44,288 bases of DNA from Gammaproteobacteria bacterium (GTDB taxonomy: Bacteria; Pseudomonadota; Gammaproteobacteria; HK1): the NCBI GenBank assembly GCA_018224385.1, contig JAGTVB010000008.1, positions 1 to 44,288 of the forward strand, written 5' to 3'. The notes under the pieces are model-generated. The model saw only the letters and a list, made by a program, of their open reading frames with translations. It was not told the origin of the DNA and made no database searches. Positions 26,818 to 36,250 of this stretch are shown here, in pieces. Made by a program: the position numbers and the translations under genes. Position 1 is the stretch's first letter; each line of letters starts with the position of its first letter.

Positions 26818-27995
26818 TGTGGTCCTTTGATTATGCGCGCATCCCGCCGATCTCTTTTGGTGCTGGCAAGCTCACCCGCCTTCCGCAACTCGTAAGGCAA
26901 TTCCGGGGCCAGGTTGTGCTGCTGGTCACAGGAGGAACGTCGTTACAGCGTTCGGGGAAACTTGCCTGGGTGAAAAATCTGTTGGAGCAATCAGGAATGA
27001 CAGTTCACCATGTCGCCTGTGACGCTGAGCCAACAGTTACTCTGATCGATGGGGTGGTGACAAGCTACCGGACACTTTCTGTCGATGTCGTGATTAGCAT
27101 TGGCGGGGGCAGCGTGGTGGATGCCGGCAAGGCCATCTCCGCAATGCTCCCCCATGACAATTCCATCATCGATCATCTCGAGGGCGTTGGACGGGGCGTT
27201 GCGCATAGCGGTGTCAAAAAGCCATTCATTGCCGTGCCAACGACCTCGGGAACGGGAAGCGAAGTAACCAAGAATGCGGTTATCAGTGAAGTCGGCGTAG
27301 CCGGTTATAAAAAGTCGATTCGCCATGATAACTTCATTGCCGATGGTGTTATCGTCGATGGCGAGTTGCTGACTTCCTGCCCACGAGACGTCACGGCCGC
27401 CTGCGCCATGGATGCCTTTACCCAGTTGCTCGAACCTTTCCTTTCGCCGACAGTGTCGCCCCTGACGGAGGCGATTGCCTGGAGTGGGTTGGAAGCCCTG
27501 AAGGACAGTCTGTTGCCGGCCTGCGGCACGGCCGCTGCGGACGTGACCGTGCGGGAACGCCTTGCCTACGCGTCGCTTCTATCAGGCATCGCGCTGGCCA
27601 ATGACGGCCTTGGAATCGTTCATGGGCTTGCCTCGCCGATTGGCGGATTTTTCCCCATCCCGCACGGAGTTGTCTGCGCAACGCTGGTGGCATCTTCAGT
27701 ACGGGCGAACCTCAGAGCACTGCGTCAACGGGCGCCGACAAGTCCAGCGCTCAAGAAACTTGCTCGGGTTGGGGCATTGGTGGTGGACTCCTCTGAGCGC
27801 CGCGGGGACGATTCCTGCGATGCTCTGGTCGACACCCTGGACCAATGGACTACCATTTTGCAGGTTCCTAAACTGTCGCAATACGGAATTAACGACCATG
27901 ATCTCGAAAAAATTCTGGATCTTGCGGAAAACCGCAACAACCCCATCGAGCTAACGCGAGCAGAGATTCGCAGCCTGCTCGAAGAGCGACTCTAG
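26817..27995 (+). CDS. Iron-containing alcohol dehydrogenase
   Basis: SIGGGSVVDAGKAISAML, VPTTSGTGSEVTKNAVI, DAFTQLLEPFLSP, GIVHGLASPIGGFFPIPHG; TGATG overlap with the upstream monooxygenase. Confidence 0.92.
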   Translation: MWSFDYARIPPISFGAGKLTRLPQLVRQFRGQVVLLVTGGTSLQRSGKLAWVKNLLEQSGMTVHHVACDAEPTVTLIDGVVTSYRTLSVDVVISIGGGSVVDAGKAISAMLPHDNSIIDHLEGVGRGVAHSGVKKPFIAVPTTSGTGSEVTKNAVISEVGVAGYKKSIRHDNFIADGVIVDGELLTSCPRDVTAACAMDAFTQLLEPFLSPTVSPLTEAIAWSGLEALKDSLLPACGTAAADVTVRERLAYASLLSGIALANDGLGIVHGLASPIGGFFPIPHGVVCATLVASSVRANLRALRQRAPTSPALKKLARVGALVVDSSERRGDDSCDALVDTLDQWTTILQVPKLSQYGINDHDLEKILDLAENRNNPIELTRAEIRSLLEERL

Positions 27996-28123
27996 CATCG
28001 TGGTAAGGGCACCGAAACGCCATCAGAACGGTAGCCACCGTATCTGACCCAGAAAAGTTTTCCCTCACCCCCCAACCCCTGGCCGCTTTACGCTGGCTAG
28101 CAGCTTCCCAGATATTCGGCCTC

Positions 28124-28141
28124 AGAAGCTGTTTTAAAAGC
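28124..28141 (+). repeat. Possible terminal fragment of the dispersed repeat (copy D)
   Basis: AGAAGCTGTTTTAAAAGC matches the copy A terminus; no internal blocks recognised. Confidence 0.3.
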
Positions 28142-28328
28142 TACTGCGCTTGCCTGAACTGCGGTGCGCGGCAGCGTCAGATTGCGAATGCTGGGCACAG
28201 GGCACAGTCTAGATATCTCAATTTAAAGCTCTAAGCTGCAGCCGTCGATGACGATTCGACTTTTCTTTCAACCTCCATCCGGAAGCTAAGCCAAGCGACC
28301 CACAAGGCACGTTGCGAGACCAGCGACT

Positions 28329-28817
28329 ATGAGCGCTTTAAGCGTGGTGAAAAGGTTCTTCGGGGGGCTTATTATTCTCGGTGTGATCCTTTCGGTACGC
28401 GGCTCGGAACCGAGAACCGCGTTGATTCCCATGCGCGATAACGGTGCTTCTGCCTTTTATGTTGAGGTTCACATTGAGGGATTCGGTAGCCGAGATTTTC
28501 TTGTTGATACCGGTGCCGGCTATATGACGATAAACGAGAACACGCTCGCTGTCCTCAGAACCCAGGACCTGGCAACCTACGTGCGTGAATTAGAGGGGAT
28601 TCTTGCCGATGGCACCCGTCTCAGGATGCCGGTCTATCGCCTGACAAGCATCAAGATCGGGGATGCCTGTGTCATTCGCGATGTCGAGGTGGCGGTGTTT
28701 CCGGGTACCACCCGCGGTCTTCTCGGACTCAGTGCTTTACGCAGAACCGCGCCTTTTCTATTCTCCTTAGAACCGCCTGTATTACAATTAAGCAATTGTT
28801 TCGCGACATCCGCTTAG
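28329..28817 (+). CDS. Secreted or membrane-anchored retropepsin-like aspartic protease
   Basis: N-terminal hydrophobic segment; VEVHIEGFGSRDFLVDTGAGYMTINENTL (DTGA active site) and downstream GLLGLSAL. Confidence 0.8.
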   Translation: MSALSVVKRFFGGLIILGVILSVRGSEPRTALIPMRDNGASAFYVEVHIEGFGSRDFLVDTGAGYMTINENTLAVLRTQDLATYVRELEGILADGTRLRMPVYRLTSIKIGDACVIRDVEVAVFPGTTRGLLGLSALRRTAPFLFSLEPPVLQLSNCFATSA

Positions 28818-28940
28818 CAAGTCGCCCAGAGGCGGTGGGTAACTTCCCTCCATGTTGATTCCTGCCTGACCCTCCGCCTTTTGGGTCGTGGGGTATTATT
28901 CGTCCCCGCGCACGGCGTGGGGTTATGGTTTTTTGCCACC

Positions 28941-30485
28941 ATGCCAGGCTATACCGGCCAACAACCGCCTCCTTATTTTAATATGGCGCACTACTGCATT
29001 GGCCGTAGCGCCGCCTCCGTGCCAGATAAAACGGCACTTGTTGTCGTCTCCGATCCTGACGGTGTGCCGGAGCAATGGACTTATCGCGAGATTGATGGTG
29101 CCGTGCGACGCATTGGCGCTGGCCTCCGACAGCTTGCGTTAAAGCCGGGTGATCGGATCATGATCCGAATGGAGAACACCAGCGATTATGCGCTCGTGTT
29201 CTTCGGTGCCATTGCCGCTGGGTTCGTGCCTTTACCGTCGTCGCCACAATTGAGCGCGGACGAGGCTCGGTTTCTATTGGAGGATTCTGGTGCTGCGGCC
29301 CTGGTGGTATCCGAAGACCTCCTGCTCGACCATCTGCCCAAGGGAATCAAGACCCTGGACTCCGAGGCGGTAACGCGCTTGAAGGAGGAGAGTAGCCCCA
29401 TGGAGTATGCCGATACGCCGGCTGATGCGCCCGCGTTCCTGATTTATACATCGGGTACGAGTGGCAATCCGAAAGGTGTGCTCCATGGGCAACGCAGCGC
29501 GTGGGGGCGGCGTCCAATGTATCAGGGCTGGTACGGGATTCACGCAGATGATGTCGTACTTCACGCAGGCGCATTCAACTGGACCTATACGCTCGGCGTT
29601 GGCTTGACGGATCCATGGGCGAACAACGCCACCGCCGTACTTTATAACGGGCCGCGCGATGTGTCGGTGTGGCCTACGCTCATAGAGCGTCATCGAGCGA
29701 GTCTCTTCGCGACGGTGCCCAGTCTTTACCGTCAGATACTCAAATATTGCAGGCTCGACGATTACGATCTTTCCTCACTGCGTCACGGGCTTACCGCAGG
29801 CGAAGCGCTGTCGCAGAGTCTTAGCGAGCGCTGGTCGGGATTGACTGGGAAACCGCTTTATGAGGCCCTCGGCATGAGTGAGTGTTCGACCTACATCTCC
29901 TGTGCCCCTAGCGTGCCGGTGAAGCCAGGCAGTCCCGGACGGCCGCAGCCTGGCCGCTGTGTCGCAATTCTGCCGATCGAGGCCGGTGAGTCCGTCGTGG
30001 CCCCTGGTGAAACGGGTCTTCTTGCCGTACATCGCAGTGATCCCGGATTAATGCTTGGTTACTGGAACCGACCGGCGGAGCAAGCGCTGGTTTATCGTAA
30101 CGAATGGTTTGTCGGTGGTGACTTAGCATCACTCGACGAAGATGGTTATATCAGATTCCACGGTCGCAATGACGATCTGATGAATGCCTTCGGATACCGA
30201 GTATCTCCTGAAGAAGTCGAGAAAGTACTACTCCAGCACCCGGCGGTGGCGGAGGTGGGGGTCACCGAGCTTCCACTTCAGGAGGACATTAGAATTATCG
30301 CTGCCTTTGTGGTACCAAAGAACATAGAAGAGCTGGACGCTGCGCCGATCCTGTCATTCGCCCATCGGTATCTGGCTGATTACAAGCGGCCTCGGGAGCT
30401 CATCTTTGTCGAGGCCCTTCCGCGTACCGCCAACGGTAAGGTAATTCGACGGCACCTCGCGAGGCTGTGGCGCTCACCAGCTTAG
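28941..30485 (+). CDS. AMP-dependent acyl-CoA synthetase (benzoate-CoA-ligase-like)
   Basis: AFLIYTSGTSGNPKGVLHGQRS, YEALGMSECSTYIS, GGDLASLDEDGYIRFHGRNDDLMNAFGYRVSPEEVE, LPRTANGKVIRR. Start MPGYTGQQP at 28941. Confidence 0.92.
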   Translation: MPGYTGQQPPPYFNMAHYCIGRSAASVPDKTALVVVSDPDGVPEQWTYREIDGAVRRIGAGLRQLALKPGDRIMIRMENTSDYALVFFGAIAAGFVPLPSSPQLSADEARFLLEDSGAAALVVSEDLLLDHLPKGIKTLDSEAVTRLKEESSPMEYADTPADAPAFLIYTSGTSGNPKGVLHGQRSAWGRRPMYQGWYGIHADDVVLHAGAFNWTYTLGVGLTDPWANNATAVLYNGPRDVSVWPTLIERHRASLFATVPSLYRQILKYCRLDDYDLSSLRHGLTAGEALSQSLSERWSGLTGKPLYEALGMSECSTYISCAPSVPVKPGSPGRPQPGRCVAILPIEAGESVVAPGETGLLAVHRSDPGLMLGYWNRPAEQALVYRNEWFVGGDLASLDEDGYIRFHGRNDDLMNAFGYRVSPEEVEKVLLQHPAVAEVGVTELPLQEDIRIIAAFVVPKNIEELDAAPILSFAHRYLADYKRPRELIFVEALPRTANGKVIRRHLARLWRSPA

Positions 30486-30810
30486 GCCTAGTCGCGCTTT
30501 CTCAAACCCCCTTTCCCTTGCCGGCAGCCGTCGATCTGTCGTATTCGGACAGCGGGAATCATCGCCGGGAGCGCGCAGATTGAGCCTCGGCTTCGGAACA
30601 ACAGCGCTGCGCCCGGCACGACGGCGAGCTGCCTCCAAGATCTCCTGCAAGTCCGTTGCCGCCCGTGAAGCCGGCCTCCCGTAAGCGCCGCGCGTTTGCC
30701 TATGGTCATTTGCTTTTGCTTTGAAGCTGCAATTTTGCACCACACCTTGCACTTTTGGTAAGGCTCTGGTTCGATGTCAGTAACAACCTCCTCGAAATAT
30801 CGAATAGACA

Positions 30811-33333
30811 ATGATCGCGCTGTCCATAAACGGCCATTCGCACTGCGTCAATACCCCCGCAGATAAACCGCTTCTTTGGGTGCTCAGAGACGAGCTTGGC
30901 CTCAAAGGTACCAAGTATGGTTGCGGCGTGGGTGTCTGCGGTATCTGCACGGTACTTATCGACACCGAGCCGCAACACGCCTGCAGGGTGCCGATTGGCA
31001 AGCTCGGGGGTCGGAAGGTAACGACTATCGAGGGTTTGAGTGAGGCTAACCACCCGCTCCTGCGGGCTTGGATCGAGGCACAAGTGCCTCAGTGTGGCTA
31101 CTGTCAACCGGGCCAGATCATGGCGGCGTTTGCCTTGCTGGAACGCAGGCAGCAGCCGGATGCAGGCGAGATCGAGGACGCTCTCTCAGGAGTGCTGTGT
31201 CGCTGCGGGACCTACCAGCGCATTCGCAAAGCCCTCCACCTGGCAACCGCCATCCAGCGAGATCCCACCCGCCATGGCATTTCGAAAAGACTGTCGTCAT
31301 CACAGCCAGGCCAAGCGTTATCGATAGTTTTGGAACAACGACGGGACGCCAATCCCGTTGATACATTTGTCTTCAATCCCTGGGTGCGCCTTGCCACAGA
31401 CGGCACGGTAACGGTGGTGATTGACCGTTCTGAGATGGGGCAAGGTGTGGCAACAGCCTTTGCCATGCTGGTGGCGGAGGAGTTGGAGGTGGAGTTAAGT
31501 AAAGTGCATGTTACCTTCGCACCGGCTGATCCGATTTACAACAATCCCGTGTTCGACGAGCAGTTGACCGGAGGCAGTACCAGCGTGCGGGGAGAATGGG
31601 AACGCATGCGCCGAGCCGGCGCGAGTGTTCGGTCCGTGCTGATTGCGGCGGCAGCGGCACGCTGGGGCGTGGGAGAAAGCGCGTGTCGCGCCCAGGCCGG
31701 TGCTGTCTATCATGATCGAAGCGGACGACGGCTCGATTACCCGGTGCTGCTCGCCGAGGCTGTAGGAAAATCGCCCCCGGAGCGCCTGCCGCTGAAAGCG
31801 GCGGGCGCTTGTCGGTTACTTGGCCGGCCGACACCGCGCTTGGATGTTCCAGCTATGGTGGCAGGGAGCGCACTGTATAGCATCGACATCACTCGCTCCG
31901 GTCAGCTTGCTGCCACGGTAGCCCGCCCCGCGGTGATCGGCGGACGGGTCATCCGTTTCGACGCGACCCGCTCGCTGGCTATTGACGGGGTGCGCCAAGT
32001 GTTCGCCATCGATAGCGGAATCGCGGTGGTCGCTGACGACTATTGGTCTGCGCTGCGGGGGCGGGAGGTGCTGGACATTACGTTTGACCGGGGTGTTCAC
32101 GGCGAGCTGTCAAGCGCCATGATAGACGACCAGTTATGGCAGGCCGCTTCACAGGGGGGCAAGCTGATCCAGCAAAAAGGGCAGCCTCAACATGCGTTAT
32201 CGCAGGCAGCACGGATCATTGAAGCTCATTATCAAACCCCGTACCTTGCGCATGCGCCCATGGAGCCAATGAACTGCACAGCCGAGGTCACCTCCAATGG
32301 GTGTGACGTATGGCTTGGTACCCAAAGTCAAGGCGATGTCTGGGCCATCGTGGCCCAGCTGACCGGCCTCCCCAGAGACAAGGTGCGAGTGCACACCAGT
32401 GTTCTGGGCGGCGGCTTTGGACGACGGCTGGAAACCGACTTTGTGGCCGAGGCGGTACAGATCGCCAAAGTGATGAAGAGGCCGGTCCAACTGATTTGGA
32501 CTCGGCAAGATGATTTACAGCACGATCATTACCGGCCCGCGCATTGCGCTTTGCTAAAGGGTGGCTTAAATCTCCAGGGACGACCTGAGGCATGGTTTCT
32601 GCGGATTGCCGGATCCGCCTTGGCGTTAGATGGTGTCGATGTCCCATACGATATGCCGCACATGCGCGAGGAGCATGTCAAGGTGGCGTCGGTGGTTCCC
32701 ACGGGGCCATGGCGCTCAGTGGGAGCGTCTCAGAACGCCTTCGTGATAGAGTGCTTCATCGATGAACTGGCGTGTGCAGCAGACCGTGATCCGTTGACCT
32801 TCCGCCTTGAGCATCTGCGGCACTCGCCGCGCCACCAAGGGGTGCTGCAACTGGCCGCAGTGCGTGCCAAGTGGGGAAAGGCGTTGCCTGCCGGGCGCCA
32901 TCAAGGCCTCGCTGTGTATTATTCCTTCCACAGCTGGGTCGCCATGGTGGCGGAGGTTTCGGTATCGCCACAGAGGCGGATCCTCGTGCACCGTATCGTC
33001 GCCGCCATTGATTGCGGGACCATCGTCAACCCGGACACCGTGCGTGCCCAAGTTGAGGGGGCGGTAGCTTTCGGTCTCTCGGCCACCTTGAAGGAAGTGA
33101 TCCACATCGAGGACGGGGCCGTGCAGCAAACGAGCTTTGCCGATTATCCGATTTTGACGTTTGCAGAAATGCCGGAGGTGGAGGTGCATATCGTGCCGAG
33201 TGAGGCACTTCCCGGAGGCGTTGGCGAACCGGGTGTACCCCCGGTCGCGCCCGCCGTTGCCAACGCGGTGTTTGCCGCCACTGGACATCGGTTACGCGCC
33301 TTACCGCTTCGCCTCAACTCAGCGCTCACCTGA
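30811..33333 (+). CDS. Fused isoquinoline 1-oxidoreductase-type molybdenum hydroxylase ([2Fe-2S] domain + molybdopterin domain in one chain)
   Basis: N-terminal [17 protein letters not shown] ... [13 protein letters not shown] ... [15 protein letters not shown], then [74 protein letters not shown]. Confidence 0.92.
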   Translation: MIALSINGHSHCVNTPADKPLLWVLRDELGLKGTKYGCGVGVCGICTVLIDTEPQHACRVPIGKLGGRKVTTIEGLSEANHPLLRAWIEAQVPQCGYCQPGQIMAAFALLERRQQPDAGEIEDALSGVLCRCGTYQRIRKALHLATAIQRDPTRHGISKRLSSSQPGQALSIVLEQRRDANPVDTFVFNPWVRLATDGTVTVVIDRSEMGQGVATAFAMLVAEELEVELSKVHVTFAPADPIYNNPVFDEQLTGGSTSVRGEWERMRRAGASVRSVLIAAAAARWGVGESACRAQAGAVYHDRSGRRLDYPVLLAEAVGKSPPERLPLKAAGACRLLGRPTPRLDVPAMVAGSALYSIDITRSGQLAATVARPAVIGGRVIRFDATRSLAIDGVRQVFAIDSGIAVVADDYWSALRGREVLDITFDRGVHGELSSAMIDDQLWQAASQGGKLIQQKGQPQHALSQAARIIEAHYQTPYLAHAPMEPMNCTAEVTSNGCDVWLGTQSQGDVWAIVAQLTGLPRDKVRVHTSVLGGGFGRRLETDFVAEAVQIAKVMKRPVQLIWTRQDDLQHDHYRPAHCALLKGGLNLQGRPEAWFLRIAGSALALDGVDVPYDMPHMREEHVKVASVVPTGPWRSVGASQNAFVIECFIDELACAADRDPLTFRLEHLRHSPRHQGVLQLAAVRAKWGKALPAGRHQGLAVYYSFHSWVAMVAEVSVSPQRRILVHRIVAAIDCGTIVNPDTVRAQVEGAVAFGLSATLKEVIHIEDGAVQQTSFADYPILTFAEMPEVEVHIVPSEALPGGVGEPGVPPVAPAVANAVFAATGHRLRALPLRLNSALT

Positions 33334-33435
33334 GAGTCAGGCCGCTTTTGCTCGACTAAGCCATGGCGCTAGCCGGAAGCACAGCGGTCTATGAATTGCA
33401 GCGCAGCAGCACAAATCGATGGGGCAGTAGGGGCG

Positions 33436-33675
33436 ATGAGCCGTATCCAGGTAGACACGGAATCCGATGTAGTGCAAGAGCATTTCGCCATTGTTTGGAC
33501 GAAGCAACGCCGGCGAAAGCGGTTCCCGGAGAGCTGCGTGCAACAAATGGCTTCACCGGCTGAAGCGCTCGCTGCCGCGAATTCACACGTAAACCAGTTT
33601 CCAGCCCTCGTTTACGGCCCTTCCCGTTCATCGGAAGGTTTGCGTGTATACTATTTGGTTCAGTGGCTTGAGTGA
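33436..33675 (+). CDS. Hypothetical protein (79 aa)
   Basis: MSRIQVDTESDVVQEHFAIVWTKQRRRKRFPESCVQQMASPAEALAAANSHVNQFPALVYGPSRSSEGLRVYYLVQWLE; coding-like composition in an otherwise empty gap. Confidence 0.5.
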   Translation: MSRIQVDTESDVVQEHFAIVWTKQRRRKRFPESCVQQMASPAEALAAANSHVNQFPALVYGPSRSSEGLRVYYLVQWLE

Positions 33676-33776
33676 GCACCTAATAAGGGCAAGGCGGATG
33701 TCGCCTCGCCATCGTGGCGACTCCGAGCCCGCTTGCGCTTGGGTCTGATGAAAGGCGGTGGTGGATCGGGGTAACC

Positions 33777-34352
33777 ATGGACTTCTCTATTCAATCCGTT
33801 ATCGAGCACTATGGCTATCCTGCCGTCTTGGTGGGAAGCTTTTTCGAAGGGGAGATGGTTCTGGTGTTCGGTGGCATTGCGGCGAAGCTCGGTTACCTCA
33901 AGCTGCACGGCGTCATCATTGTTGCGTTTGTGGGAACACTATTAGGCGATCAACTGTATTTCTATCTTGGTCGCCACTACGGTGCCCGCTGGCTGAGGCG
34001 AAGTCGCCTTTGGCGCATTCGCGCACGCCGTATTGAACGCCTGCTACGTCACCGTCAAGTGGAGCTTATGCTGGGTTACCGTTTCATTTACGGAATTCGG
34101 ACTGTCACTCCCTTCGTGCTCGGGTTGAGTCGCGTCAGCCCCCTTCGCTTTTTGGCCTATAACTTGGCAAGCGCACTGGTGTGGGCTTTTGCGCTCGGCG
34201 TCTCTGGTTATGCCCTTGGGCATGTCGCGGGGCAACTCTTGGACGACGTTTATCGCTATCAGCAGATAATTGTGCCCGCAGGGTTGGGACTCAGCGTCAT
34301 GCTTTGGTGGATTTACCGAGCGTATCGCATTCGGGACGCGAAGCTCCCTTGA
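33777..34352 (+). CDS. DedA family membrane protein
   Basis: YGYPAVLVGSFFEGEMVLVFGGIAAKLGYL, GTLLGDQLYFYLGRHYGARWL, YRFIYGIRTVTPFVLGLSRVSPLRF. Start at 33777. Confidence 0.88.
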   Translation: MDFSIQSVIEHYGYPAVLVGSFFEGEMVLVFGGIAAKLGYLKLHGVIIVAFVGTLLGDQLYFYLGRHYGARWLRRSRLWRIRARRIERLLRHRQVELMLGYRFIYGIRTVTPFVLGLSRVSPLRFLAYNLASALVWAFALGVSGYALGHVAGQLLDDVYRYQQIIVPAGLGLSVMLWWIYRAYRIRDAKLP

Positions 34353-34456
34353 ATAGAGTTTGCTCCGAGAACGTCCACTGAGCAGGATTTTCGGCGGGCT
34401 GCGGCGCGCGGACAAACATTCCTGCGTTTTCCTTTCGACCTTCTTGGAGGCTTTTG

Positions 34457-35149
34457 ATGGAAACTAAGATTGAGGATGCCGTAAGGCGCCTCACGGAACA
34501 GCTACCGTTGCTGGCGCGGCAGCAGCAACTCGAATCCCGTCTCGTGGAAGTCCATCGGGCAATTCTAAGCTCTTTGGCTACCCGCGGGCGTTCCCTCACG
34601 CAGTCAGAGCTCGAGAAGCGACTGGGAGGAAAGGAGGCGGTGGCCCATGCCGTGAGGCGCCTCGGGAAGGCGGATTTGGTTGTTTTGGACGCCTCAGCTG
34701 AGCGCATTGTCGGTGCTTATCCGATGACCACCGAAGAAACCCCGCATCGGCTGCAGGTGAATGGGCAATCGATAAATGCTATGTGTGCGCTGGATGCACT
34801 GTCTGTGGGTCCGCTGTACGACGCAGAAGTCATTATCGATTCGCGCTGCCATGTTACTGCTGAGCCGATACACATCCGCCAGAAGGGGAAGGCGATTGTC
34901 GACTGCCAGCCAACAGATCCCCGGGTCGGCGTGCGATGGCAAAATCCTACTGGTTGCGCAGCGCACAGCATGTGCACCGAGATGGTTTTTCTCAATGATC
35001 CGGTCACAGCCAACCAGTGGCAAGCCATAGACCCCCAGTCGATTAGCTTGTTTACCCTCCCCGAAGCCGTCGAATTTGGAGCAGGGTTTTTCGTACCCCT
35101 CTTGGGTGTGTCGCGCAGTGCGGAAACCGACATCCGCCAATCATCATAA
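34457..35149 (+). CDS. Organomercurial lyase (MerB)-like protein
   Basis: N-terminal winged-helix-like region; MCALDALSVGPLYDAEVIIDSRCHVTAEPI aligns with the MerB CALD (Cys96/Asp99) segment, and MCTEMVFL aligns with the Cys159 segment. Confidence 0.75.
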   Translation: METKIEDAVRRLTEQLPLLARQQQLESRLVEVHRAILSSLATRGRSLTQSELEKRLGGKEAVAHAVRRLGKADLVVLDASAERIVGAYPMTTEETPHRLQVNGQSINAMCALDALSVGPLYDAEVIIDSRCHVTAEPIHIRQKGKAIVDCQPTDPRVGVRWQNPTGCAAHSMCTEMVFLNDPVTANQWQAIDPQSISLFTLPEAVEFGAGFFVPLLGVSRSAETDIRQSS

Positions 35150-35252
35150 TTATCTATGCCCCTATTCGTAGCGCTTGACAATCCCTGCCAGTGAACTAGG
35201 CTTGAGGTGAACGTCAGTGGATGTCAAAAGAGCACTGGATGGAGGGTGCACG

Positions 35253-35372
35253 ATGAAAAAGTCCGGCACAGAAAGCAAACTGTTATTGGCGTTGCCAAGC
35301 TTTATCTACATGCCCATTGTTTTGATGCTGGTGCTGACTCTGTTTACGGTGGTGGGAACCGCGACAGGATAA
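35253..35372 (+). CDS. Small predicted membrane peptide (39 aa), absent from the supplied ORF track
   Basis: GGAGGGTGCACG-ATG; MKKSGTESKLLLALPSFIYMPIVLMLVLTLFTVVGTATG*: Shine-Dalgarno plus one TM helix. Confidence 0.6.
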   Translation: MKKSGTESKLLLALPSFIYMPIVLMLVLTLFTVVGTATG

Positions 35373-35540
35373 ATGCAGACGCGCAAACGTTCGCGGAAAT
35401 TACACTAAAAACGCCGCTGGGGTCTGTGGTATTGTCAACGCCGATCCCAAGGCGGGCTTAATGCGCGCGCAATATCGGAAGCAGGGAGCCCTAGCCCAAC
35501 TGTCGCTTCGTCGGTGCAAGTGCCATAAAGCGTCACTATC

Positions 35541-35969
35541 GTGATGAAGCGCAAGAGCACGCGGCAGCTATCCTTGTTTCAAGGCAGGGCCGATGAGGTT
35601 GCGGGTGGCGCGCCGCCAGTCAGTGATGAGCGACCCGAGGTTCTGGGCTCGAGAACCTATCGATTGAAGGTCCCGGTCAACGGGGAGCTGCTTCATTTGT
35701 ACATGACGATTTCTGATCGCGACGGACGGCCTTTCGAGTTCTTTCTAAATTGCTCCAATATGGCGCTCAGTGAGTACCTCGCAACCGTGTCGGTGCTGGC
35801 GAGCCGCATGTTGCGAAATGGCTTTTCCGCTGAGGCGGTGGCCAGCGACCTGGTCGCCATTGAAAGCCCGTTCACGGGTCACATGCGCAAGGGGGGCTAC
35901 TGTCCCTCGCTTTCTGCGCTCATAGCGCGTACGCTGCTTGCCCACGTGAATGGCACGGAGCTTCCTTGA
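35541..35969 (+). CDS. NrdJb-like / TSCPD-domain-type small protein (paralog of the window's NrdJb)
   Basis: TYRLKVPVNGELLHLYMTISDRDGRPFEFFLNCSNMALSEYLATVSVLASRMLRNGFSAEAVASDLVAIESPFTGHMRKGGYCPSLSALIAR is colinear with NrdJb (TYKIKTPLSEHALYVTINDV...RPFEIFINSKNMEHFQWIVALTRIISAVFRKGGD...). Lacks the C-terminal CxxC pairs. Confidence 0.75.
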   Translation: MMKRKSTRQLSLFQGRADEVAGGAPPVSDERPEVLGSRTYRLKVPVNGELLHLYMTISDRDGRPFEFFLNCSNMALSEYLATVSVLASRMLRNGFSAEAVASDLVAIESPFTGHMRKGGYCPSLSALIARTLLAHVNGTELP

Positions 35970-36250
35970 GTAGCGCGTACCTCTTTAGTTGGTGCGATGC
36001 GCAAGGCGACGGCCGCCGGGGAGCTTTGGGGCCATAAGCCCGTTATCTAGTTTTCTCCGTCCTGCCTCGATACCTTGTCGAACAAGTTGGCGTTGCCACT
36101 TCCTGTCTTAGAACCTCCGATCATTGCTTGTCATCTCCACCGGCATGAGGACATGTTCCCAAGGGTTGTCATGAATCAACTTTGGCAATCCGTATGCGCA
36201 GTGGCTGTTTTGCACCACGCGGGTAGCCGGCGCGGAGGTCTTTCTGGAGG

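Noticed and set aside
35207-35461. 84-aa ORF overlapping the 39-aa membrane peptide
   Set aside because: Different frame with unconvincing composition; the shorter frame has a better RBS and a coherent TM helix.
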